Below are positions 8,298-17,020 of a stretch of 64,000 nucleotides of DNA, one piece after another. The DNA is taken from assembly GCA_963792785.1 (NCBI GenBank), contig CAWBXO010000001.1, forward strand, positions 1,612,001 through 1,676,000, in the 5' to 3' direction. Source of the stretch: CAWIMX01 sp963792785. Its GTDB lineage: Bacteria > Acidobacteriota > Vicinamibacteria > Vicinamibacterales > CAVVIG01. Within the stretch, counting starts at the first letter, position 1, and every line of letters begins with the position of its first letter. The notes beneath the pieces were generated by a model. It did not search any database and had not been told where the DNA came from. It saw nothing but the letters and a program-made list of their open reading frames with translations. A program made the position numbers and the translations under genes.

Positions 8298-9246
8298 ATG
8301 ACGAGGCCTTTGGCACTCGCTGTCACGATTGTGTGTGTCATCGCCTCGCCCGCCGCCGCCCAGCGCGCGCCGGACGGCCATCCCGATCTCCAGGGCTACT
8401 GGACCAACAGCACCGCGACGCCGCTCGAGCGGCCCGAGGCGTTCGCGGACAAGCCCGTCTTCACGCCGGAGGAAGCCGCTGAATTCGAGCGGAACGGCAT
8501 CGCCCGGCTGGTCGCCGACATTCCCGAAGACCAGAAGAAGACCGCTGCCGATCTCAACGAGACGTATCTGGAGACGCAGGATTTCAAGGTCGTCGCCGGT
8601 CTCCGAACGTCGCTGATCGTGGATCCGCCCAACGGCAAGCTGCCGCCGCTCCTGGAATCGGCGAAAGCGCGGGCCGAGAAATCGCCGCAGGACTCGGTAC
8701 GACGGGCCGGAGGGCCTGGAACTCGGCGAGCGATGCCTGCTCGGGACCGATTTTTCCCAATCGAGCGCCGCCCCGCCGATCGTCTCGAACCCGTTCGGGC
8801 AGAACTTCTACCAGATCGTCCAGACGCCCGGCTATGTGGTCATCATGACGGAACTCGTCCACGATGCCCGCATCATCCGGATCGGCGCCGAACATCTGCC
8901 GCCGGGCCAGCAGCAGTGGCTCGGCGACTCCGTCGGCCACTGGGACGGCGACACGCTCGTCGTGGACACGACGAACTACACGGACAAGTCGCGCTTCCAC
9001 GGCACCGGCACGCGGCTCCACGTCGTCGAGCGTTTCACGCGGATCGACGCCGACACGATCGGCTACCGCGCGACCGTCGAGGATCCCGACACTTGGACAT
9101 CTCCCTGGACGATGGACCTCCCGTTCGAGCGCTCCAGCCAGGGCCCCCTCGAATACGACTGCCACGAAGCCAATTACGCCCTCGAGTTCTCGCTGCGCGG
9201 TGAGCGCGCGGCCGAGGCGCGCGCGGCCGCCGAAACGGCGCGCTGA
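8298..9246 (+). pseudogene. Secreted conserved protein of unknown function, frameshifted
   Basis: The ATG at 8298 follows GAGGAGGG and opens a signal peptide and the conserved start APDGHPDLQGYWTNSTATPLE. At about 8695 the reading frame moves by one base: continuing one base later gives YDGPEGLELGERCLLG and then SVGHWDGDTLVVDTTNYTDK, the hallmark of a large Acidobacteriota family of secreted proteins of about 300 residues. Both halves match the same family in order, so this is one gene with a single extra base in GACTCGGTAC, either a real mutation or a sequence error. Function is unknown. Confidence 0.75.
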
Positions 9247-9258
9247 CCGATTCGTGAT

Positions 9259-9299
9259 TGTCAATTATTTTTGACATCATGACAAATATCCTGTACAGT
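9259..9299 (+). promoter_or_regulatory. Promoter with overlapping operator upstream of the membrane protein/XRE operon
   Basis: A perfect inverted repeat TGTCAA-N6-TTGACA covers 9259-9276. Its right half is also a consensus -35 (TTGACA, 9271-9276), followed after 17 bases by TACAGT (9294-9299) as -10. The first ATG is at 9307, seven bases on, implying a leaderless mRNA. The XRE-type regulator encoded by the second gene of the operon is the obvious candidate to bind here. Confidence 0.6.
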
Positions 9300-9306
9300 C
9301 CCGCCC

Positions 9307-9729
9307 ATGATGTCGTTCCGCGAGAAGAGCGCGTGGGTCACGTTCCTCTGCTTCCTGGCCGCGACGGTCGCGTACTTCTACACGCTCTGGCAGGTCATGG
9401 GCGGCACGGTCGACGCCGACACCCTGTTCCCGCGCTTCGGTGTGCTCCTCGGCGCCATGGTCGCCGTGGAGATTGGCGCGCACCTCGTCCTCGCCTTCCA
9501 GTCGCCGCGTGAGGCGCGCACGCCGAAGGACGAGCGCGAGCGTCTGATCGCGCTCAAGGCGACGCGCCTCGCCTACTTCATCCTCCTCGTCGGCGGGTTC
9601 GCCTCGATCGGCACCATCCATATGCGCGCGAACGCGTTCGTCATCGCGCACGTGCTCCTCGGCGTCATTGCCATCGCCGAGGTGGCGCGCTTCGGGACGG
9701 CCATCGTCCTCTTCCGCAGGGACGCCTAG
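9307..9729 (+). CDS. Four-helix integral membrane protein
   Basis: A 140-residue protein with four predicted membrane helices (about 10-29, 43-63, 88-105 and 112-134) and a charged loop between helices 2 and 3 (PKDERERLI). Membrane proteins of this layout are typically encoded directly before a small XRE regulator, as here (next gene 1 base on); the pair is widespread in bacteria and its role is unclear. Two consecutive ATGs open the gene. Expression is probably controlled at the TGTCAA-N6-TTGACA site upstream. Confidence 0.75.
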   Translation: MMSFREKSAWVTFLCFLAATVAYFYTLWQVMGGTVDADTLFPRFGVLLGAMVAVEIGAHLVLAFQSPREARTPKDERERLIALKATRLAYFILLVGGFASIGTIHMRANAFVIAHVLLGVIAIAEVARFGTAIVLFRRDA

Positions 9730-9730
9730 C

Positions 9731-9949
9731 GTGGGCGGCTGCGCGATCAACAACCAGATCCGGCGGCTGCGCTTCGACCACAGCGAGATGACGCAGCAGG
9801 CGCTGGCCGATCGGATCGGCGTCACGCGCCAGACCGTGAACGCCATCGAGCTGGGCAAGTACTCGCCGTCGCTCGAAGTGGCGTTCCGGATCGCGGCCGT
9901 CTTCGACGTGCCGTTGACCGAAGTCTTTCAGTTCGAGGACAAGCGATGA
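9731..9949 (+). CDS. Small XRE-family transcriptional regulator (YozG-like)
   Basis: A 72-residue helix-turn-helix protein starting from GTG at 9731, one base after the preceding stop. The HTH is clear: MTQQALADRIGVTRQTVNAIE, then GKYSPSLEVAFRIAAVFDVP, then the short LTEVFQFED tail typical of the Cro/YozG type. It probably represses its own operon. The stop overlaps the ATG of the methyltransferase gene (ATGA). Confidence 0.88.
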   Translation: MGGCAINNQIRRLRFDHSEMTQQALADRIGVTRQTVNAIELGKYSPSLEVAFRIAAVFDVPLTEVFQFEDKR

Positions 9950-10704
9950 TGGACGTCTTCCGCTACCAGTTCGGCTACACGCCATGGACGCTCGGCCACG
10001 TGGTCGTGGCCGCGGTCGCCCTGCCCCTCGCGGTGCTGGCCTGGCGGCTCGGCTGGCGGCGATGGACGGTGATCCTCTCGAGCCTCGTGGCGGCGTGGGC
10101 CATCGTCGGCGCCGCGATCGTCAACGGACCGCTCCGCTTCAACCGCCCCGTGGCCCTCCCGACGCCGCACTTCCTGGAGAGCGGCGTGGGCCGCGTGCTC
10201 GACGGCGGCGCGGGATCGGGACGGTCGGCGCTGATGGTGCTGCTGGCCCGCCCGCAGGCGCGCGTGGTCGCCCTGGACATCTTCGACAACGGCTACGGCA
10301 TCGGCGACAACACGCCGGAGCGCCTGCTGGCCAACGCCCGCACGGCCGGCGTCGGCGGCCGCCTCGAAGCGCGACGGGGCGACATGCGCGACATGCCGTT
10401 CGCCGACGGCGAGTTCGACGCCGCGGTCAGCGCGTACGCGATCGACCACCTGCGCGAGGACGGCATCACGCGGGCGCTCGACGAGATGCACCGGGTGGTC
10501 CGCCCCGGCGGCGACTTCCTGATCTTCGTGATGAACGCCGACGCGTGGATCGAGGTAGCCTTCCCCGGATTCCCCGAGCACGGCTTCTTCGGCAAGGGCA
10601 CGCGGGAGGAGGCGTGGCGGGATCGGCTGACCCAGGCCGGGTTCGAGGTCCTCGAGGCGGGGCGCACGCCCGGGACCGTCTACCTGCTCGGCCGCCGGTC
10701 CTGA
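9946..10704 (+). CDS. SAM-dependent methyltransferase with N-terminal membrane segments
   Basis: A 252-residue class I methyltransferase. Two hydrophobic segments (about 17-34 and 42-60) precede a Rossmann domain with motif I VLDGGAGSGRSAL, an acidic end of strand 2 (VVALDIFD), GDMRDMPFADGEFDAAVS (motif II region) and a post-motif HRVVRPGGDFLIF. It overlaps the XRE gene by four bases, so the three genes form one operon. The substrate is unknown; the membrane anchor suggests a lipid or quinone-type substrate, but this is only a guess. Confidence 0.82.
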   Translation: MMDVFRYQFGYTPWTLGHVVVAAVALPLAVLAWRLGWRRWTVILSSLVAAWAIVGAAIVNGPLRFNRPVALPTPHFLESGVGRVLDGGAGSGRSALMVLLARPQARVVALDIFDNGYGIGDNTPERLLANARTAGVGGRLEARRGDMRDMPFADGEFDAAVSAYAIDHLREDGITRALDEMHRVVRPGGDFLIFVMNADAWIEVAFPGFPEHGFFGKGTREEAWRDRLTQAGFEVLEAGRTPGTVYLLGRRS

Positions 10705-10721
10705 TCGCGGCGGGGCCGCCC

Positions 10722-10727
10722 TACAAT
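10722..10727 (+). promoter_or_regulatory. -10 box (TACAAT) for the ADOP permease gene
   Basis: TACAAT ends six bases before the GTG at 10734, again predicting a leaderless transcript. The -35 region is GC-rich and not recognisable. Confidence 0.45.
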
Positions 10728-10733
10728 AGCCCG

Positions 10734-13175
10734 GTGACGGACATCCGCTTCGCGATCCGCTCGCTCTTCCGGGTCAAGGGCCTCGCGCTCACGATCGTCG
10801 CGACGCTCGCCCTCGGGATCGGCGCCAACGCCGCGATCTTCAGCGTCGTTCGCGGCGTGCTGCTGCGCCCGCTCGCCAACCGCGATGAAGACCACCTGAT
10901 CTACATCCGCCAGAGCGCGCCCGGCCTCGGCGTCGAGAACGCCACGTGGTCGGTGCCGGAGATCGACGACTTCAAGGCGCGCGTGAAATCGATCAGCGAG
11001 TTCGGCGACTTCTCTACCATCGGCTTCACGATAATCGGCCTCGGCGAGCCACGCGTCGTGCAGGCGGGCGTCGTGAGCGGCTCCTACTTCGAGGTGATGG
11101 GCCTGCGGCCCGTCCTCGGGCGCCTCATCACCGCCCAGGACGACGGCCCCGATGCCGCCGGAGTCGCGGTGCTCACCAACCGGTTCTGGACGACGGCCCT
11201 GAACAGCGACCCGTCCGTGATCGGCAAGACCGTCCGCCTGGGCTCGCGCAGTGCCACGGTGATCGGCGTGCTCGAGCCGTCGGTGCCCTACCCCGCCGAG
11301 ACCGAGATCATCGCCAACGTCGTCACGAGCCCGCACCATCTCTCGGCGACGATGGTGACGGGGCGGGTGCACCGGATGACGGAACTGTTCGGCCGGCTGG
11401 CGCCAGGCGCGACGCTCGAATCGGCGCAGGCGGAGCTGAAGGCCGCGTACGCCGCGATGGAGCAGGAGCACCCGGAGTCCTATTCGGCGTCGGCGAAGGG
11501 CGTGGTGACCGCGACGCGCCTGCGCGATCAGATCACGGCGCCGGCGCGGACGGTGCTCCTGGTGCTGCTCGCGGCCGCGGGCTTCGTCTTCGTGATCGCC
11601 TGCGCGAACGTCGCGAACCTGATCCTCGCGCGGTCCGTGCGCCGCGAGGGCGAACTGGCCGTGCGCGCCGCCCTCGGCGCGAGCACGGGCGCGCTGCGCC
11701 GCACCCTTCTGGCCGAGAGCGTGTTGCTCTGCGGCGGGGGCGCCGTCCTTGGCGTCCTGCTCGCGCGGCCGCTCGTGGCGGTGCTCGCGCGCTACGCGTC
11801 CCGCTTCTCGGTGCGCGCGCTCGACGTCAGCGTGGATGCCAGCCTCCTCTGGGTCGGCGCCGGGCTCGCCATCGCGGCGGCCGTGCTGCTCGCGTTCGTC
11901 CCCCGTCTGCCGTCGGCGCACGCGCCGAGCGGCTTCGGCCTGGCGAGCGGCGGCGTCCGCATCACGCCCGGCACGAACCGGCGCCTTCGAGCCTTCGCCG
12001 TCACGCAGATCGCGCTGTCGTTCGTCCTCCTGGCCGGCGCCGGCATGCTCGTCGCGACGCTCGTCGCCCTCCAGACCACGCGCACCGGCTACGACATGCG
12101 GCAGGTGCTCGCGATCGACGTGCCGGCCGTCGGCGGCGGGCGCACGCCGGCGCAGATCGCGGACTACTACGATGAGATCGGCCGCCGCATCACCGCGCTG
12201 CCTGGCGTCCAGACCGTGGCGCTCGGCAGCCAGGTGCCGTGGCGCGATGCCGGCAGCTTCGGCCCCGGCTTCCAGTTCTCGGTCGAGGGCTTCACGCCGG
12301 CCGACGGCGAGGAGAGCCCGCGCGGCCGGTTCCGCTCGGTCAGCCCCGGTTTCTTCGACGCGCTGGGCGTGCCGTTGATCGACGGCCGCGACTTCAACGC
12401 CGAGGACCGCGCCGGCAGCGAGAAGGTCGTGATCGTGAGCCAGAGCGTGGCCGACCGGTTGTTCCCGGGCGGGCAGGCGCTCAACCGGCACCTCTCGTGG
12501 ACCGATCCGATCATGCAGTTCATCAACGTGGCGCCCGAGCCGCGGCGCATCGTCGGCATCGTGGCGGATGTGGACGATGAGAACGTGGTGCCGGGACCGG
12601 CGCTGACCGTGTATCACCCGGCGCGGCAGGAGTTGGGCGGCGGCCGGCTCTTCATCCACGCGACCGGCGATCCCTACGCGCTGGTGGCGCCGGCGACGCG
12701 CATCATTCGTGAGCTCTACGCCGATCAGCCGATCGAGCACGCGGCGACGCTCGAGGACGTGCGCGCCGAGGTGCTGGCGCCGCAGCGATTGAACGCGTTC
12801 GTGTTCTCCGGGTTCGCGGGCGTGGCGCTGCTGATTGCGGTGGTGGGCGTGGCGGGCGTGCTGGCGTTCTCGGTGAGCGCGCGGACGCGCGAGTTCGGCG
12901 TGCGGCTGGCGATCGGGTCGACGCCGCGGAACCTGCTGGCGCGGGTCCTCAAGGAGGGCGCCGCGATCGCCGTCATCGGAATCGCCGCCGGCGCCACGGG
13001 CGGCTACGTGTTCGCGAAAGTCGCGGCCGCGTACATCGAGAACGTGCAGTTGCCCGGCGCCCTGCCCCTTGCCGCCGCCGCCGGCGTGCTCGTCGGCGCG
13101 GCCGTCGTCGCGTCCCTCATGCCCGCGGCGCGCGCGGCGCGGGTGGACGTCATTCAAGCGCTACGATCCGAGTAG
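10734..13175 (+). CDS. FtsX/MacB-type ABC permease, ADOP-like
   Basis: An 813-residue permease beginning MTDIRFAIRSLFRVKGLALT, with two FtsX-type four-helix modules. The first starts LTIVATLALGIGANAAIFSVV and carries a large periplasmic MacB-PCD domain (about 50-240) and helices near 280-400. The second has its own periplasmic domain (about 440-640) and final helices ending AARAARVDVIQALRSE, the family's standard terminus. This is the acidobacterial duplicated orphan permease pattern: no cognate ATPase is nearby. It lacks the short N-terminal extension seen in the second ADOP gene (55174). A GTG start is chosen because the conserved N-terminus begins there. It is the last chromosomal gene before the cassette array. 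Confidence 0.88.
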   Translation: MTDIRFAIRSLFRVKGLALTIVATLALGIGANAAIFSVVRGVLLRPLANRDEDHLIYIRQSAPGLGVENATWSVPEIDDFKARVKSISEFGDFSTIGFTIIGLGEPRVVQAGVVSGSYFEVMGLRPVLGRLITAQDDGPDAAGVAVLTNRFWTTALNSDPSVIGKTVRLGSRSATVIGVLEPSVPYPAETEIIANVVTSPHHLSATMVTGRVHRMTELFGRLAPGATLESAQAELKAAYAAMEQEHPESYSASAKGVVTATRLRDQITAPARTVLLVLLAAAGFVFVIACANVANLILARSVRREGELAVRAALGASTGALRRTLLAESVLLCGGGAVLGVLLARPLVAVLARYASRFSVRALDVSVDASLLWVGAGLAIAAAVLLAFVPRLPSAHAPSGFGLASGGVRITPGTNRRLRAFAVTQIALSFVLLAGAGMLVATLVALQTTRTGYDMRQVLAIDVPAVGGGRTPAQIADYYDEIGRRITALPGVQTVALGSQVPWRDAGSFGPGFQFSVEGFTPADGEESPRGRFRSVSPGFFDALGVPLIDGRDFNAEDRAGSEKVVIVSQSVADRLFPGGQALNRHLSWTDPIMQFINVAPEPRRIVGIVADVDDENVVPGPALTVYHPARQELGGGRLFIHATGDPYALVAPATRIIRELYADQPIEHAATLEDVRAEVLAPQRLNAFVFSGFAGVALLIAVVGVAGVLAFSVSARTREFGVRLAIGSTPRNLLARVLKEGAAIAVIGIAAGATGGYVFAKVAAAYIENVQLPGALPLAAAAGVLVGAAVVASLMPAARAARVDVIQALRSE

Positions 13176-13186
13176 GGCGGGTCCAT

Positions 13187-13326
13187 GTATAGCTGCGAAC
13201 CGTTCGCAGTCATACGCGCCTCCGAACTCCTGGCATCTGCCAGAACCGCATGCGGTTCAATCAGATCCACCGAGACACGAGAGAGCGCCCACGGTGTATA
13301 GCTGCGAGACCCTCGCAGCCATACAC
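13187..13326 (+). repeat. Two related hairpins at the left edge of the cassette array
   Basis: Hairpin 1 (13187-13215) has stem CTGCGAA/TTCGCAG flanked by GTAT/ATAC. Hairpin 2 (13294-13326) has stem CTGCGAG/CTCGCAG flanked by GTGTAT/ATACAC. The base pair that differs between them (A-T versus G-C) is changed on both sides, so pairing is conserved. A half copy (GTATGACTGCGAG) follows at about 13429. No gene is seen in 13176-13512. Confidence 0.7.
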
Positions 13327-13475
13327 GGCCTTGCAGCCAATGACGGCGCCTCGACGCGATACCATCTGGTGCTAACATCCGGACGGACAAGAGGATAGGC
13401 TGTGGAGCAGCCGTTCCGGCCTGTCGCGTATGACTGCGAGCGGATTAGAGCGGTCTACTTCAATACTTGTTAGAC

Positions 13476-13713
13476 GGACAGAGGAGGAGAACACTCTTTC
13501 GGCTCTGCAGGCTTGGTGACTGGGGCATTGCCTGGCCTCGGCTTCTTCGAACGGCCGTCCGGAGGGCATCGGGCTCCAGCGACCGGCGGGCTGGTTGCAG
13601 CGTGTCGCAGGCCCGTCGTGCTGTCCCGGGCGCTGTCGGGCGGCTGTAGCCGTCCGGTCGACTGGTCGGGTCCCGGCATCGATAGGCTGAGCGTGGTGCG
13701 GCTTCGGCGGGCC
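13476..13713 (+). other. First cassette, no convincing gene
   Basis: About 240 bases between the first core site and the first full attC. The only open frame in the expected direction runs 13513-13719 (68 codons from a GTG, stop TAA inside the attC core), but its low-complexity sequence resembles no known protein. Treated as a gene-poor cassette. Confidence 0.4.
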
Positions 13714-13812
13714 GTCTAACCGCGCGATGGAGCCGACGGCTCGCGGCGCATCATCATGACGATGGCGGCAGGTGCGATCCTGAGCCGCCGCGGCTGAAGC
13801 TGCACGTTAGGC
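13714..13812 (+). repeat. attC site 1 (99 bp)
   Basis: Begins GTCTAAC and ends GTTAGGC. The right half (CCGCCGCGGCTGAAG) is shared with the common attC family of this array, while the left half (GGAGCCGACGGC) is different. Confidence 0.8.
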
Positions 13813-13824
13813 TGCTGAGACCAG

Positions 13825-14236
13825 ATGATCGCTCTAGATGATCACTTTGTTCGGGAGTTCGCCGTCGACGCAGATGCGAGGATCTTGCGATTCGCGTACT
13901 GCCTATCCCAAGGCAGATGGGCCGAGCCGTGCAGAGGCGATCTTTGACGGCCTTGAGGTGTACGTCATCGTCGGAGACGCCCTTGGGACGATCATCTTCG
14001 ACATCGAGGAGACCGACCCTGTTGCGCTTTACGATGAATTCGGGGCCTCAATGCGCGAGACGTGCCGCGAAGGTGGCGGGCACGCTCCGTGGGTCGAGAC
14101 GCGCGAGCGCGCCCAGCAATTCCTCCGAGATGCCGTCAGGGGCTACTCGTTGAGTTCGTCGATTGGTTTCAGCGGTGCTGTGTGGGCTCGATCGTTTGTC
14201 GCGCATTGGCTCGTGGCGCCGAGCGACGCAGCCTAA
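13825..14236 (+). pseudogene. Cassette gene of unknown function, apparently frameshifted
   Basis: An ATG at 13825 begins MIALDDHFVREFAVDADARI but this frame stops soon. One base later the frame reads YPKADGPSRAEAIFDGLEVY and continues to a stop at 14236 that overlaps the next attC. The second frame is protein-like (DALGTIIFDIEETDPVALYD) and about 130 residues long if read alone from 13838. A single extra base near 13895 would join the two parts into a protein of about 136 residues. The family is not recognised with confidence; short immunity-like cassette proteins have this size. Confidence 0.55.
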
Positions 14237-14325
14237 CAAGCCGCTGCAGCCGACGAGCGGCGGGCGGATTCGGGTCATTCGAAAGGCAAATGGCGCCGCT
14301 CGCGGCTGAGCGGCCTGCGTTAGGC
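14231..14325 (+). repeat. attC site 2 (95 bp)
   Basis: GCCTAAC to GTTAGGC with arms GCCGCTGCAGCCGACGAGCGG and CCGCTCGCGGCTGAGCGGC in shortened form; same subtype as attC 9. Confidence 0.85.
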
Positions 14326-14359
14326 AGCCGCGACTGAGAACGAGGAGAAGGTCGCCAAA

Positions 14360-15109
14360 ATGTTTGTCGCTGTCGCGATCGTTGTCGGTGCCGGCCTTTG
14401 GCTACTCGTCCGCCAATCCAGTCATCGACACGGATCCGCTCCCCTTGTGCTAACCGGGCTTCCTCTGGCCCTGTTGTTTCTCATCACCCCTGTGCCATTC
14501 ACGGCTGTTCAATCCGCTCGCGCATTCCAGGCAACAGCGAAGATCAGCGACGCCGGTGTGAAGGAGGCCGCAACGTTGGCCCTTCTGGTTGCCCGCCCGT
14601 TGTGGTTTGGTGCAGTGGGCTTTGTAGTTGCCATCAGCATTGCGGCTGCGCTTCAGATGTCGATTCGGAGACGGTGGGCGCACGATTCCGCTCCAGTCGC
14701 GACGCCGGCGACACGAGCAACCTGGTTCGTGCTGGCGTCCGCCGTGCTGATCGCGCCGGTTGGCATCCTGACGTATCTTACCGAACGGATTGCAACACTT
14801 GTGATGGAGGCAGGTGTTGCTCTGGCGCCCACTTCTGGCGTCCGAGCCGCGGTGACGCGGGCAGAGGTTGCCAGATTCAGCGACGTGATATCACATAGCA
14901 TCTTGCTTGCCGGCTTTGCTGGTTTCCCTTTGCTTGTCCTCGTGTTCGCGTTCGCATTGGGCAATGTGATCGCGGCGAGGTATGCGAACACCTCCGACAC
15001 GATTGAGAGGGTGTCCTGGGCACTATTCACGGTCGTCGCGGTCGGTGCAGTTGCCAATGTGATTATCCTGACCATTGCGGTTCAGTCATTTGGACGAGCG
15101 GTGCAATGA
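14360..15109 (+). CDS. Cassette-encoded integral membrane protein
   Basis: A 249-residue protein with five predicted membrane helices (about 1-16, 27-46, 74-97, 119-138 and 181-206) and a sixth near 222-243. The ATG at 14360 has GAGGAGAAGG upstream. No domain family is recognised. Membrane proteins are a common class in integron cassettes and usually have no assigned role. The gene has a more even codon use than the GC-rich chromosome around the array, consistent with separate origin. Confidence 0.7.
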   Translation: MFVAVAIVVGAGLWLLVRQSSHRHGSAPLVLTGLPLALLFLITPVPFTAVQSARAFQATAKISDAGVKEAATLALLVARPLWFGAVGFVVAISIAAALQMSIRRRWAHDSAPVATPATRATWFVLASAVLIAPVGILTYLTERIATLVMEAGVALAPTSGVRAAVTRAEVARFSDVISHSILLAGFAGFPLLVLVFAFALGNVIAARYANTSDTIERVSWALFTVVAVGAVANVIILTIAVQSFGRAVQ

Positions 15110-15143
15110 AGGTAGTACTAGCCGCAGGGCGTGTTCAAGCGCT

Positions 15144-15215
15144 GCCTAACACGGCTTGCAGCCGTCGGGGCAGGTGCGATCCTGAGCCGCCGCGGCTGAA
15201 GCCTGGACGTTAGGC
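15144..15215 (+). repeat. attC site 3 (72 bp)
   Basis: GCCTAAC to GTTAGGC, common subtype with ACGGCTTGCAGCCG on the left and CCGCCGCGGCTGAAG on the right. Confidence 0.92.
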
Positions 15216-15270
15216 CTCGGGGACGACCGACAGACTTGACCCGAATCGCGGACCGTGGGACGCTGGATTC

Positions 15271-15459
15271 ATGACGCAGGCCACCAAGAAGCTTCTTGAG
15301 GAAATCGAGGCTTTGCCCGACCAAGAGCGGTCCGAGTTGGTGGCGGAGCTCGCTCGAAAGGTGGCATCGGCGGCTCACGACCTTCCGACAGAGGCCGATC
15401 TCGTGGCGTCAGCGGATCGCCTGTTTTCTGAGCTCGATCGCCGCGAGTTGCCTGAATGA
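15271..15459 (+). CDS. Antitoxin of a MazEF-like cassette
   Basis: A 62-residue acidic helical protein (MTQATKKLLEEIEALPDQER), with the pattern LL.EI..LP..ER.EL seen in addiction-module antitoxins of the YkvM/MazE-like helical kind. It overlaps the following toxin gene by four bases (ATGA). It should neutralise the toxin; no separate DNA-binding domain is evident. Such pairs are thought to stabilise large cassette arrays. Confidence 0.75.
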   Translation: MTQATKKLLEEIEALPDQERSELVAELARKVASAAHDLPTEADLVASADRLFSELDRRELPE

Positions 15460-15791
15460 CGCCGCCGCGTCGTGGCGAGGTCTGGCTCGTGGACCTCGGC
15501 ATGGCGGCGAAGGTCAGACCGGCCGTCGTCCTCAGCATCCCCGCCGAAGATACCGATCGAGCGCTCGTCACGTTGGTCCCTCACACGACCAGCGTCCGGC
15601 AGTCGCGCTTTGAGGCCGCCGTTGCGGTGCCATTTCTCCGTGCGGGGGCCTTTGACGCGCAGAATCTCGTGACCATTCCGCACGCGAAGCTTGTACGGTT
15701 GCTCGGGCGACTTGGCCCAGGTCAGTTGTCGGTGGTTGAGCGGGCGGTTTGTCTATGGCTTGGCATTCGAGCGTCCAGCTCCGAGGCCTAA
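15456..15791 (+). CDS. MazF/PemK-type endoribonuclease toxin
   Basis: A 111-residue toxin starting RRGEVWLVDLGMAAKVRPAVVL, the signature of MazF/PemK (GEVW...G....RP.VVLS), followed by ALVTLVPHTTSVRQSRF and the late NLVTIPHAKLVRLLGRL strand. MazF proteins cut single-stranded mRNA at short motifs and stop translation. It is coupled to the antitoxin by a four-base overlap. Its stop codon lies inside the next attC core (GCCTAAC), typical of cassette genes. Confidence 0.9.
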   Translation: MTPPRRGEVWLVDLGMAAKVRPAVVLSIPAEDTDRALVTLVPHTTSVRQSRFEAAVAVPFLRAGAFDAQNLVTIPHAKLVRLLGRLGPGQLSVVERAVCLWLGIRASSSEA

Positions 15792-15858
15792 CACGGCTTG
15801 CAGCCGGCGGCGGCTGGTGCGATGCTGAGCCGCCGCGGCTGAAGCCTGGACGTTAGGC
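15786..15858 (+). repeat. attC site 4 (73 bp)
   Basis: GCCTAAC to GTTAGGC, common subtype; carries the stop codon of the MazF-type gene. Confidence 0.92.
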
Positions 15859-15874
15859 CGCAGAATGCACAACG

Positions 15875-16946
15875 ATGCCGAAGGGATTACCTCAAACTGT
15901 CCGCGACAACATCGAGAAGTGTCGTTCGGCAGCCATCGCGGCGGTCGATGCGTACAACAGGCCAGGGCCGCGGTTCCGGACCGCCCAGTACGTCGTGCTC
16001 ATCATCATGGCATGGACCGCGTTGTTCCATGCGATCTTCTACCGTAAGGGGCGTCGCCCATGGTACCGCCGTCCCGGAGGAGCAGGTCATGGAATCCGCT
16101 ACGTCAAGATTGACGGCGACCCGAAGCACTGGGATCTGTCCGAGTGCCTTCGGCAGTACTTCGGCGACCGGAATCCACCCGAGCGTCGAAACCTCGATTT
16201 TCTTCTTGGACTCCGTAACAAGATCGAGCATCGACATCTACCCCTGCTTGATCCATCCCTGTACGGTGAGTGTCAAGCTGCGCTTTTGAACTTGGAATCA
16301 CTTCTCGTTTCGGAGTTCGGGGACAAGTACGGGCTTGCCGAGCAACTTGCCGTCTCGCTTCAGTTTTCTCAGGCCGTTCCAGACGAGAAACTCAAGGCGG
16401 TAAAGGCATTGGCCTCGTCTTCAGTCAAGACTGTGGCGGACTATATCGAGACGTTTCGCGGCGGGCTCGACAGCTCGGTTCTGAACAGCATGAAGTACCT
16501 GGTACTCGGTGTTTCTAGTGCCTCGCGTCGCCAACCGCAAAAGCGCGTCAGATGTTGCGGTTCAGTTCGTCAAAGTGGACGAGGCCAGCGCTGAGGAACT
16601 GGAGCGTCTGGAAAAGCTGAATGTCCTGATCAAGGAGAAACACATTCCAATCTCGAACCTGGGCTTCCTAAAGCCTGGCGAGGTCGTGGCGGAAGTTGCG
16701 GCCAGAATCCCGCACGCGATCAACCTTGGTGTGCATACGCAGGCGTGGCGCCACTATGCCGTTCGGCCCCCGCGACGAGATCAGCACCCCGAGCGCACCA
16801 GACCCGAATACTGTGTGTACGATGAGACGCACGAAGACTACGTTTATACAAAAGCGTGGGTCGAGAAACTGGTTCGCGACTTGAGTGATCCGGCGGAATA
16901 TCAACGCGTAACAGGGCGGCCGCCGCAACCGGGGGCTGCGGCCTAA
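15875..16946 (+). pseudogene. DUF3644-like cassette gene with a frameshift
   Basis: The first part (15875 to about 16500) reads MPKGLPQTVRDNIEKCRSAA and LDFLLGLRNKIEHRHLP, the HEPN-like region of DUF3644 proteins (RN.IEH). One base later the frame VFLVPRVANRKSASDVAVQF continues with the family's C-terminal part through KLNVLIKEKHIPISNLG and a final coupled segment to 16946. Intact family members are about 330-350 residues, which matches the joined length. A single extra base near 16500 breaks it. HEPN-type proteins are often linked to phage defence or RNA cleavage; here that is inference only. Confidence 0.75.
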
Positions 16947-17014
16947 CACGGCTTGCAGCCGGCGGCGGCTGGTGCGATCCTGAGCCGCCGCGGCTGAAGC
17001 TTGGGCGTTAGGCA
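16942..17014 (+). repeat. attC site 5 (73 bp)
   Basis: GCCTAAC to GTTAGGC, common subtype. Confidence 0.92.
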
Positions 17015-17020
17015 TACAAG

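Noticed and set aside
9984..10733. Extended N-terminus of the ADOP permease frame through the methyltransferase gene
   Set aside because: The conserved permease start (MTDIRFAIRSL) begins at 10734, and the upstream frame overlaps a well-supported methyltransferase gene.
13370..13475. attI site at the left edge of the array
   Set aside because: A GTTAGAC core is present but no integrase gene or recognisable attI flank is seen, so it is described only as a core site.
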